Shown piece by piece: positions 15,846 to 23,090 of a stretch of 64,000 nt of DNA. The notes under the pieces were generated by a model. The model was given only the letters and a program-made list of their open reading frames with translations, had not been told where the DNA came from and made no database searches. Numbering within the stretch: position 1 is the stretch's first letter; each line of letters begins with the position of its first letter. Made by a program: the position numbers and the translations under genes. Origin of the DNA: Calidihabitans tengchongensis (lineage in GTDB: Bacteria > Sysuimicrobiota > Sysuimicrobiia > Sysuimicrobiales > Kaftiobacteriaceae); NCBI GenBank assembly GCA_031459615.1, contig JAVKIE010000004.1, positions 160,022-224,021 on the forward strand, given 5' to 3'.

Positions 15846-16595
15846 ATGGTGCTGGATACCCGGATAGGACTGCCGGATCTCCCCGTNNNNNNNNNNNNNN
15901 NNNNNNNNNNNNNNNNNNNNNNNNNNNNNNNNNNNNNNNNNNNNNNNNNNNNNNNNNNNNNNNNNNNNNNNNNNNNNNNNNNNCGTAGCGGCCCTGCGGT
16001 GTTCGCCGGAGACGACGCCTGCCTGACCGTGGGTCTCCTGGTGAGCCTGGGGGCGGTGCGGGAGGGGCGCCCGCTGCTGGTGGTGGACGGCGCCAACGCA
16101 TTCGACCCGTTCCTGGTCGCCGATCTGGCGCGCCGGGGTGGCCTGCGGCCCCGGGCGCTGCTGGACCGCATCCGCCTCTCGCGGGTGTTCACCTGTCACC
16201 AGCTGGAGGCGCTGCTGCGGGGACGGCTCCTGGCTGCCGCCTCGCGGTGGGAGGCGGGAGCGGTGTACGTCTCCGGCCCGCTGGACCCGCTGCTGGACGA
16301 GGAGGTGCCGGTCGGCGAAGCCCGGCGGATCTTCCGCCTGATCCCGCCCACGGTGCGACAACTGCAGGGCGCAGGCTACCGGGTGGTGATTGCCTGCCCG
16401 CCGCCTCAGGCCGTCCCCGGCCGGGAGGAGTTCTTCCCGGCGCTGTGCCGGGAGGCCGGGTGGGTGTTCACCGTCGCCCGCCTGCCGGATGCCGGGGATC
16501 CCGGAGCCGTCCGCATCACCTGCACGGCGCCCCGCCCGGCCGCGTGGACGTGGGAACCCCGCATCGGGTTGATCACGCCCCGGCGGTGGTGGTGA
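15846..16595 (+). CDS. RecA/RadA-superfamily ATPase of the PolB cassette (contains assembly gap)
   Basis: Only 13 residues are readable before the 97-base N run; about 203 residues are readable after it. The readable part has the RecA-superfamily pattern after Walker A: a strand LLVVDGANAFDPFLVADLA, a helix region ending SRVFTCHQLEALL, and a Walker B-like strand GAVYVSGPLDPLLD. The Walker A loop would lie in the gap. The protein resembles RadA/Rad51 paralogs rather than RecA itself. The ATG has no ribosome site and lies within about 25 bases of the predicted transcript start, so translation may be nearly leaderless. Frame continuity across the gap is assumed. Role inferred from context: filament or ATPase partner of the polymerase downstream in damage tolerance, analogous to ImuA. 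Confidence 0.7.
   Translation: MVLDTRIGLPDLPXXXXXXXXXXXXXXXXXXXXXXXXXXXXXXXXXRSGPAVFAGDDACLTVGLLVSLGAVREGRPLLVVDGANAFDPFLVADLARRGGLRPRALLDRIRLSRVFTCHQLEALLRGRLLAAASRWEAGAVYVSGPLDPLLDEEVPVGEARRIFRLIPPTVRQLQGAGYRVVIACPPPQAVPGREEFFPALCREAGWVFTVARLPDAGDPGAVRITCTAPRPAAWTWEPRIGLITPRRWW
15887..15983. other. Assembly gap of 97 N
   Basis: The run interrupts the RecA-like gene near its start. Its true length is unknown, so the reading frame and the missing Walker A motif cannot be judged here. Confidence 0.99.
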
Positions 16596-16670
16596 GGAGG
16601 CGGGAGTGCGGGAGGGGAGAACACGGGAGCGCGCATCGGATGGACACCACGAGAGATGGGGAGGGATCCG

Positions 16671-16973
16671 ATGGGACGGACGATCCAGACCATGACACAG
16701 CTGGTGGCCCAGGAGGAAGCCGCCTGGGCGCCGTTCCGGCGCGCGCTGCGCGCGGAGGACCGCGAGATCTTCGACCGGCTGTTTGCCGCCGCGCGGCACC
16801 ACTCGGCGCCCGCCCACTATGCCTCCCACGCCACGCCCTTTGACGCCATGCTGGTGGCCATGATCCTGGAGACGATGAAGGCCGTCGAGCAGGTGCGGCG
16901 GGACCTGGAACGGATGAAGGGCGAGGGCGGGGCTGCGGCGGGAGGGTGGAACGCTGAAGCGTTGGAACGTTGA
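16671..16973 (+). CDS. Small helical protein between RecA-like ATPase and PolB
   Basis: A 100-residue, probably all-helical soluble protein. It has a charged amphipathic middle (FRRALRAEDREIFDRLFAAA) and the segment HATPFDAMLVAMILETMKAV followed by a basic/acidic coiled stretch. I cannot assign a function from sequence. The ATG at 16671 follows GGAGGG at a good distance. It lies between the RecA-like and polymerase genes on the same strand. As I recall, small helical proteins also accompany archaeal PolB2 genes, so it is probably a bridging or accessory subunit (inference). Confidence 0.7.
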   Translation: MGRTIQTMTQLVAQEEAAWAPFRRALRAEDREIFDRLFAAARHHSAPAHYASHATPFDAMLVAMILETMKAVEQVRRDLERMKGEGGAAAGGWNAEALER

Positions 16974-17070
16974 AGCGCGTTCCCCCCAGGCGGACCCGGG
17001 CCGTTCGGAGAATCCCGGACCCCGGCATCTCGAGGGCTGGCTCTTCGACGTCTACCCCGACGCCTGGGGG

Positions 17071-19329
17071 ATGGTGGTGTGGCTGCTGGAGACCTCCGGC
17101 CGCGCCCACCGCCTGCGCTATCCCTACGCGCCCACCCTGTACATGGCCGGATCCCGCCAGGCCCTCCGGGCGGCCCGCCGGGTGCTGGACCGCCTGGCCG
17201 CGCCGGTGACCTGCACGCCGGTTCTTCGCCGGGACCTGCGCAGCGGGGATGAGGTCCCCGTGGTGGCGGTCACCGTGGGGTCACCCCTGGCGTATCCGGC
17301 GGCGGCGCGGATGCTGAGCCGCGTGCCCGGCCTGACCGTGTACACCTGCGACATCCCCACTCCCCGGCTGTTCTTCTACGAGACCGGCCTGTTCCCGCTG
17401 GCCCGGTGCGCGGTGGCCTGTCGGGGAGACGTGATCCAGGAGGTGGACCTGCGCTCGCGCATCGAGGACCTGGAATACGACCTCCCGCCGCTGACCGTCC
17501 TGCGGATCCGCCCGGATCCGGACGGCCTGCCCGACGATCCCGACCTGCCGGTGCCCCACCCGGGCCACGGCCGGCCGGGGCGGCTGGAGGTCAGCGTGGA
17601 CGGGGAGACCGTCGTGCTGGACGGCGACGACCCCGCCGACCTGGTCCGCAGCCTCCAGCGGATGCTGCAGCGGTACGACCCCGACATCATCCTGACCGAG
17701 TGGGGGGACGCGGTCCTGCTGCCGGGCCTGCTGCGCGAGGCGGCCCGGACCGGCCAGGACCTGGGCCTCAACCGCGACCCCGGCCGCCCCCTGCGGATCC
17801 GCCGCCCGCGCTCGTACGTGACCTACGGCCAGGTCGTCCACCAGGCCGGTGCGCGGCTGCTGGCCGGACGCTGGCACCTGGACCTGCGCAACTCCTTCAT
17901 CTACGCCGAATCGGAACTGGCGGGGGTGCTGGAGGTGGCGCGGCTGTCCTGCATCCCGGTGCAGGATCTGGCCCGCACCTCCACCGGCACCGCCATCAGC
18001 TCCATGCAGCTGCGCCGGGCGGTGCAGGACGGCATCCTGGTCCCCTGGCAGAAGAGCGAGCCCGAAGAGTTCAAGACGGCCAGCCAGCTGCTCCTGACCG
18101 ACAAGGGCGGGCTGACCTACCAGCCCCTGGTGGGACTGTACGAGCAGGTGGGCGAACTGGACTTCTCCTCCATGTACCCCACCCTGATGGCCACCTACAA
18201 CATCTCGCCCGAGACCGTGGGGTGCGGGTGCTGTCCGGAGTCCCGGGTGCCGGAGATCGGCGTGACCGTGTGCCGGCGGCGGCGCGGGCTGGTGCCCCAG
18301 GTGCTCGACCACCTGCTGGCCCGGCGGGCGTACTACAAGCGCCGCCGGCGGGAGACCGCGGGTAGCCAGCGCGCCCTGTACGACCAGCGGCAGACGGCCC
18401 TCAAGTGGTGCCTGGTGACGTCGTTCGGCTACCTCGGGTACCGCAACGCCCGCTTCGGGCGCATCGAGGCGCACGAGGCGGTCACCGCCTACGCCCGGGA
18501 GATGCTGCTGCGGGCCAAAGAGACGGCCGAATCCCGCGGCTTCCGGATGCTGCACGCCCTGGTGGACTCCCTGTGGCTGTACCGCCCCGGCGCCACCCCT
18601 GCCGACTACGAGGACCTGGCGCAGGCCGTCAGCCGGGCCACGGGGCTGCCCATCGCCGTGGAGGGCGTGTACCGGTGGGTGGCCTTCCTGCCCTCCCGGA
18701 CCCATCCCGGGGTGGGGGTGCCCAACCGCTACCTGGGCGTGTTCACCGACGGCACCACCAAAGTCCGCGGCATCGAGGCGCGCCGGTCGGACATGCCGGC
18801 CCTGGTGGTCCGCACCCAGGAGCGGATGCTGCGGCGCCTGTTCCGCTGTCCCACCCTGGCCGACGCCCGGGCGGCCCTGCCGGAGGTCCTGGCGGTGCTG
18901 GAGGACGCCCTGCTGCGGGTGCGGGCCGGCGAGGTGACGGCCGCCGACCTGGTGATCACTACCCGCCTGTCCCAGGAGGTGAGCCGGTACCGCCACAACA
19001 CGGCACAGGCCCTGGCCGCCCGCGCCCTGGCCCGGGCGGGGGTCCGGGTGAGTCCGGGCGAGCCGGTGCAGTACATCCTCGTCGATGCCGGCGCGCGGGT
19101 GCCCCGGGACCGCGTGCGCCCCTACGGGCTGCGGGGAGACGACTGGCACTACGACCGGGAGGCCTACGCCACCCTGCTGCTGCGGGCGGCCGCCACGGTC
19201 CTGGAACCGTTCGGATACGGCGAGGACCGCCTGCGGCGCGAGGTGTGGGAGCCGATCAGCGCGCCTGCTCCAGCAGCGTGGCGATCTCCCGGGCGTTGCG
19301 GGCGGACTGGCCCCGGTAGTGGTTGTTGA
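17071..19329 (+). CDS. Divergent family B DNA polymerase (PolB2-like), exonuclease residues lost
   Basis: At least 752 residues. Polymerase motif A is ELDFSSMYPTLMATYNISP (Asp364), motif B is ALKWCLVTSFGYLGYRNARF (Lys445), and motif C is HALVDSLWLY, which keeps the second Asp (Asp499) of the usual DTD but has Leu in place of the first. In the exonuclease-like region no DxE is seen near PPLTVLRIRP; Exo II is reduced to DPDIILTEWGD and the Exo III Asp is missing around FIYAESELAG, so proofreading is unlikely. Homologous sequence (a GWLFDVYPD stretch) continues upstream of the ATG with only CTG codons as possible starts; CTG 16954 follows GGAGGG. The C-terminus overlaps the DUF72 gene by 74 bases. 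Likely role: translesion or damage-tolerance synthesis. Confidence 0.85.
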   Translation: MVVWLLETSGRAHRLRYPYAPTLYMAGSRQALRAARRVLDRLAAPVTCTPVLRRDLRSGDEVPVVAVTVGSPLAYPAAARMLSRVPGLTVYTCDIPTPRLFFYETGLFPLARCAVACRGDVIQEVDLRSRIEDLEYDLPPLTVLRIRPDPDGLPDDPDLPVPHPGHGRPGRLEVSVDGETVVLDGDDPADLVRSLQRMLQRYDPDIILTEWGDAVLLPGLLREAARTGQDLGLNRDPGRPLRIRRPRSYVTYGQVVHQAGARLLAGRWHLDLRNSFIYAESELAGVLEVARLSCIPVQDLARTSTGTAISSMQLRRAVQDGILVPWQKSEPEEFKTASQLLLTDKGGLTYQPLVGLYEQVGELDFSSMYPTLMATYNISPETVGCGCCPESRVPEIGVTVCRRRRGLVPQVLDHLLARRAYYKRRRRETAGSQRALYDQRQTALKWCLVTSFGYLGYRNARFGRIEAHEAVTAYAREMLLRAKETAESRGFRMLHALVDSLWLYRPGATPADYEDLAQAVSRATGLPIAVEGVYRWVAFLPSRTHPGVGVPNRYLGVFTDGTTKVRGIEARRSDMPALVVRTQERMLRRLFRCPTLADARAALPEVLAVLEDALLRVRAGEVTAADLVITTRLSQEVSRYRHNTAQALAARALARAGVRVSPGEPVQYILVDAGARVPRDRVRPYGLRGDDWHYDREAYATLLLRAAATVLEPFGYGEDRLRREVWEPISAPAPAAWRSPGRCGRTGPGSGC

Positions 19330-20224
19330 ACATCAGGTACAGCCGATCCAGCTTCGGCGAAATCTCCCGCACCCGCTGCGCCCACGGCCGCAGCTCGTCG
19401 AGGGTGTAACAGTAGTCGTAGACCCGGCTGGTCGGCGCGCGGCGCTCCAGCATGGCCGGGTTGCGGCCGTGAAACCGCACCACGCTCCAGGACGTGGTCA
19501 GCTCCACGTCGGGGGGAGGCAGGTAGGCCCGCTGGACCATGTCCGGGACCACGTAGGCATAGCCCCGCCGCCGCAGGTAGTCCAGGAACCGCGAGCGGGC
19601 GGGCTCCGCCAGCCAGCTGCGGTGCCGGATCTCCACCGCCACCGGCCACCGGCGCAGGTAGGGCTCCCAGCGATCCAGGTGCTCCAGGATCTCGGGGCTG
19701 AAGCCGGCGCCTTTGGGGAACTGGAACAGGACGTAGCCCAGCCGGCCCGACCGCGCCAACGGCTCCAGGAACGCCGCGTAGTAATCCCAGCAGGCGATGA
19801 GCACTTCCTCGGGCAGGTCGCGGGGGCTCACCGACTCCGCCGACCGCGTGGACGCCGGCAGCAGCGCGGCGATCTCCCGGGGAAGGCGCCGGGGGTCGGT
19901 GCCGTGGCCGGTGAACAGGGCAAAGGCCTTGGTGGTGAAGACAAACCCCGGCGGCGTCCACTCCACCCACTGGGCCGCCCGCTCCCGCGGCTGCAGCGCG
20001 TGGTAGGTGGCATCCACCTCGACCACCGGGAAGACGGTGGCGTAGTACTGCAGCCGCCGGCGCGGGTCTGTGCCCACCCCCGGCGGATAGAACTGGCCTT
20101 CCCGGACGAAGTGCGGGTCGGCCCACGAGCAGGTGCCCACGTACACGCGGCACGAGCCGACGTGGAGCGGGCGCGCCGCCGGGGCCAGGTCCAGGGAGGT
20201 CTGATCGCCCGACGCCGGTGCCAT
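19256..20224 (-). CDS. DUF72 family protein
   Basis: A 322-residue TIM-barrel-like protein of the DUF72 (YecE) family. Conserved features visible are YVGTCSWADPHF near the start, FPVVEVDATYHALQP, FVFTTKAFALFTGHG, LFQFPKGAGFSPE, VAVEIRHRSWL, a WSVVRFHGRN segment, and LMFNNHYRGQSARNA at the end. The biochemical role is unknown; active-site-like polar residues cluster in those strands. The ATG at 20224 follows GGGAGG and is preferred to the GTG at 20239. The 3' end overlaps the polymerase gene on the other strand. Confidence 0.92.
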   Translation of the reverse strand: MAPASGDQTSLDLAPAARPLHVGSCRVYVGTCSWADPHFVREGQFYPPGVGTDPRRRLQYYATVFPVVEVDATYHALQPRERAAQWVEWTPPGFVFTTKAFALFTGHGTDPRRLPREIAALLPASTRSAESVSPRDLPEEVLIACWDYYAAFLEPLARSGRLGYVLFQFPKGAGFSPEILEHLDRWEPYLRRWPVAVEIRHRSWLAEPARSRFLDYLRRRGYAYVVPDMVQRAYLPPPDVELTTSWSVVRFHGRNPAMLERRAPTSRVYDYCYTLDELRPWAQRVREISPKLDRLYLMFNNHYRGQSARNAREIATLLEQAR

Positions 20225-20325
20225 CTCGTCGCCTCCCACTTTCTCAGCGTATCATGAAGACCGTCTGCCTGTCGCGGACCACTCGTTCGCCTGTGCCGGC
20301 AGGCCGTGTCGAGGCGGATGCGGTG

Positions 20326-20388
20326 GATCCCGGAGATCGCGCAGATTGCGTAGATCGAGCGGACCGAGCAGATCGCGTGGATCTCCTC
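20326..20388. repeat. Degenerate 9-bp tandem repeat array
   Basis: About seven consecutive 9-base units of the form GATYGMGYA lie between DUF72 and the secD promoter. The 23 bases at 20335-20357 are the exact reverse complement of 42414-42436, within a related array. The array ends a few bases before the secD -35 box, so it may influence that promoter. Confidence 0.75.
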
Positions 20389-20391
20389 GCG

Positions 20392-20420
20392 TTGACACCC
20401 CCGCGGGCCCTCCCTATAAT
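20392..20420 (+). promoter_or_regulatory. Consensus housekeeping promoter of secD-secF
   Basis: TTGACA at 20392-20397 and TATAAT at 20415-20420 with a 17-base spacer are a perfect match to the sigma-70 consensus, rare in DNA this GC-rich. The transcript would start about 35 bases before the GTG of secD. Confidence 0.93.
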
Positions 20421-20461
20421 GATGCGGGCTTGCGACCACCTTCCCGTCTGGTGACCCCGGC

Positions 20462-21796
20462 GTGAGATCTCGCCTGTGGCTGCGGTGGCTGTTCGTCGGC
20501 GCGCTGGCGCTGGCCGCGTGTCAGGTGGCCTTCCAGCCGGTGCGCCTGGTGCGGTGGACCCCCCAGTGGCAGCCGCCGCGCCTGCGGGTGACCCTGGGCC
20601 TGGACCTGCAGGGCGGCAGCTACCTGGTCCTGGAGGCCCAGGACACCCCGCGCACGCCCGCCACCCCGGAGGCCGTGGACGCGGTGATGAGCGTCATCGC
20701 CAACCGCATTGACCAGCTGGGGGTGGTGGAGCCCACCGTGCAGCGCCAGGGAGCCCGCCGCATCATCGTGGAGCTGCCGGGCATTCAGGACCCCGAGCGC
20801 GCCATCGAGCTGATCGGCAAGACCGCGCTGCTGGAGTTCGTGGACACCGGCACCACCCAGCTGCCCGAGGGGGCCCGGTGGTCCGCCGACGGCAAGACCG
20901 TCACCCTGCCCGCGCCCGGCGCGCAGCCCCTGGCGCTGGAGAAGAAGGTGATCCTGACCGGCGCCGACCTGGCCGACGCCCAGGCCGGCTTTGACCAGAC
21001 CACGGGCGAGCCGATCGTCAACTTCCAGTTCAAAGGCCAGGGCGCCAAGACCTTTGAGGAGTTCACCGCCGCCCACATCGGCCAGTTCCTCACCATCGTC
21101 CTGGACAACGAGGTGATCTCCTCCCCGGTCATCCGCGACCGCATCACCGGCGGCCGCGGCCAGATCAGCGGCGGGTTCCGGGACCTCACCGAAGCCCGGG
21201 ACCTGGCCGTGCTGCTGCGGGGAGGAGCCCTCCCGCTGCCGGTGGAGGTGGTCGAGCGCCGGTCGGTGGGGCCCACCCTGGGCCGGGACTCCCTGGAGCG
21301 CAGCCTGCGGGCCGGTGCGGTGGCCCTGGCCATGGTCTCCACCTTCATGGTCCTCCTCTACCGCCTGCCGGGCCTGCTGGCCACAGTCGCCCTGGGCCTG
21401 TACGGCCTCCTGCTGCTGGCGGCCCTGGTGGCGTTGGGAGCCACCCTCACGCTGCCGGGGATCGCCGGATTCATCCTGTCGGTGGGGATGGCCATCGACG
21501 CCAACGTCCTGATTTACGAGCGGGTGAAGGAGGAACTCCGTGCCGGCAAGTCGGTGGGCAGCGCCATCGCGTCCGGCTGGAGCCGCGCTCTGTCGGCCAT
21601 CCTGGACAGCAACGTCACCACCCTCCTGGGCGGCGCCGTCCTGTTCCTGCTGGGCACGGGGCCCATCAAGGGGTTCGCGGTGACGCTGGTCCTCGGCGTC
21701 GCCATCAGCATGCTCACCGCCGTGGTGATCACCCGCGTCTTCGTGGACAGCGCCGCCGGCGTCCTGCGGGCCCCCCGGCTGGGGTTCGGTCGCTAG
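20462..21796 (+). CDS. secD: Protein translocase subunit SecD
   Basis: A 444-residue membrane protein that with SecF uses the proton gradient to help pull exported proteins through SecYEG. It has an N-terminal helix, the P1 domain opening with RVTLGLDLQGGSYLVLEAQD, the second conserved stretch VVERRSVGPTLGRDSLERSL, and five C-terminal helices with the family hallmark SVGMAIDANVLIYERVKEEL. Length is at the compact end for SecD. The GTG start was chosen from the promoter distance and hydrophobic N-terminus; a ribosome site is weak. It forms an operon with secF, one base apart. Confidence 0.96.
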   Translation: MRSRLWLRWLFVGALALAACQVAFQPVRLVRWTPQWQPPRLRVTLGLDLQGGSYLVLEAQDTPRTPATPEAVDAVMSVIANRIDQLGVVEPTVQRQGARRIIVELPGIQDPERAIELIGKTALLEFVDTGTTQLPEGARWSADGKTVTLPAPGAQPLALEKKVILTGADLADAQAGFDQTTGEPIVNFQFKGQGAKTFEEFTAAHIGQFLTIVLDNEVISSPVIRDRITGGRGQISGGFRDLTEARDLAVLLRGGALPLPVEVVERRSVGPTLGRDSLERSLRAGAVALAMVSTFMVLLYRLPGLLATVALGLYGLLLLAALVALGATLTLPGIAGFILSVGMAIDANVLIYERVKEELRAGKSVGSAIASGWSRALSAILDSNVTTLLGGAVLFLLGTGPIKGFAVTLVLGVAISMLTAVVITRVFVDSAAGVLRAPRLGFGR

Positions 21797-21797
21797 C

Positions 21798-22757
21798 ATG
21801 GAGACGCGGTCCTGGGACATCATCGGCCGCCGGCGGTGGGGGTACGCCCTGTCGCTGCTGATCATCCTGCCGGGCCTGGTGGCCCTGCTGACCCGGGGCC
21901 TCAACCTCGGCATCGACTTCACCGGAGGGACGCTGCTGGACGTCCGCCTGGGGCGGGACGCCCCGCTGGCGGAGGTCCGGACCACCCTGCAGGCCTTCGG
22001 CCTGGCCGACGCGATCATCCAGAAGTCGCCCGACCGCCCCCGGCAGGTCCTCATCCGGACGCCTCCCCTGGACGAGGCCACCACCGCCCGAGTGACGGCC
22101 ACCCTGGCCCGGCACTTCGGGGGGGCGGAGGTCCTCCTGGCCGAGCGGGTCGGCCCCACGGTGGGCCGGGAGCTGCGCACCCGGGCCATGGTGGCCGTGG
22201 TGCTGGGGTTGCTGCTGCAGGTGGTGTACATCAGCTGGCGGTTCCGCTCGGTCCGCTTTGCCGTGACGGCGGACATCGCCCTGGTCCACGACCTCCTCGT
22301 GGTCGTGGGCCTGTACGCGCTGCTGGGCATCCAGGTGGACAGCTCGTTCGTGGCGGTGCTGCTCACGGTGGTCGGCTACTCCATCAACGACACCGTGGTC
22401 ATCTTCGACCGGATTCGGGAGAGCCAGGCGGCCTTCCGCGGCCGCACCCCCTTCGACCGGCTCGTCAACCGCAGCATCCTCGAAGTGCTGGTGCGCTCCC
22501 TGACCACGGGGCTGGGAGCGCTGATGGCCATCGGGGCCATCTACTTCCTGGGCGGGGTCACGCTGCGGGACTTCGCCTTCGGCCTGGGGGTGGGGGTCCT
22601 GACCGGCACCTACTCCTCGATCTTCGTGGCCTCGCCCCTGCTGGTGGAGTGGGAGCGGTGGACGGCCCGGGCCCGCGGGCCCCAGCCGGCCGCCGCCGCC
22701 CGCCCGGCGGGGACCAAGAGGATATCCCCGTCCGGGTCGAAAAGGACACTTCCATGA
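21798..22757 (+). CDS. secF: Protein translocase subunit SecF
   Basis: A 319-residue partner of SecD with six helices. Diagnostic segments are LNLGIDFTGGTLLDVRLG after the first helix, SSFVAVLLTVVGYSINDTVVIFDRIRE and LGVLTGTYSSIFVASPLLV. Separate secD and secF genes are the common arrangement in bacteria. The C-terminal tail is short and Pro/Ala-rich. The stop codon overlaps the next gene start by ATGA. Confidence 0.95.
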   Translation: METRSWDIIGRRRWGYALSLLIILPGLVALLTRGLNLGIDFTGGTLLDVRLGRDAPLAEVRTTLQAFGLADAIIQKSPDRPRQVLIRTPPLDEATTARVTATLARHFGGAEVLLAERVGPTVGRELRTRAMVAVVLGLLLQVVYISWRFRSVRFAVTADIALVHDLLVVVGLYALLGIQVDSSFVAVLLTVVGYSINDTVVIFDRIRESQAAFRGRTPFDRLVNRSILEVLVRSLTTGLGALMAIGAIYFLGGVTLRDFAFGLGVGVLTGTYSSIFVASPLLVEWERWTARARGPQPAAAARPAGTKRISPSGSKRTLP

Positions 22758-23038
22758 TCGTCGTCGGCCTGCTGCTGGCCGCCGCATTCGCGGTGTTCGT
22801 CTGGCAGAACCGGACGCCGGTGACCGTCGCCTTCCTGTCCTGGCGCTACGACACCACCCTCGGCATCGCCGTGGTGGCGGCGCTGGCTGCGGGAGCGCTG
22901 GCGATGTACCTGGTGGCCCTGGTCCGCGAACAGCGGCTGCGGGCGCTCCTGCGCACCGCCGAGTCCCGCACCCGGGCGGCGGAATCGCGGCTGCGGGAGG
23001 TGGAGCGACAGCGGGAGGCCGCCGAGGACCAGACCTGA
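22754..23038 (+). CDS. LapA/DUF1049-family small membrane protein
   Basis: A 94-residue protein with two hydrophobic segments (about 3-18 and 35-57) separated by WQNRTPVTVAFLSWRY, the LapA-domain signature (NxxPVxxxFL), then a basic coiled-coil tail with several ESR/REVER heptads. LapA-domain proteins act in envelope assembly in proteobacteria; the role here is unknown. Its start overlaps secF. Confidence 0.8.
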   Translation: MIVVGLLLAAAFAVFVWQNRTPVTVAFLSWRYDTTLGIAVVAALAAGALAMYLVALVREQRLRALLRTAESRTRAAESRLREVERQREAAEDQT

Positions 23039-23090
23039 CCGGACGCGTCCGGGTCGTCCGTCGGACCCGGCGGCGCCGCCCCGTTCGCCG

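Noticed and set aside
20462..20560. Lipoprotein signal in SecD (LAAC)
   Set aside because: The LAAC sequence lies in the first membrane helix of SecD, a polytopic protein not known to be lipidated; chance match.
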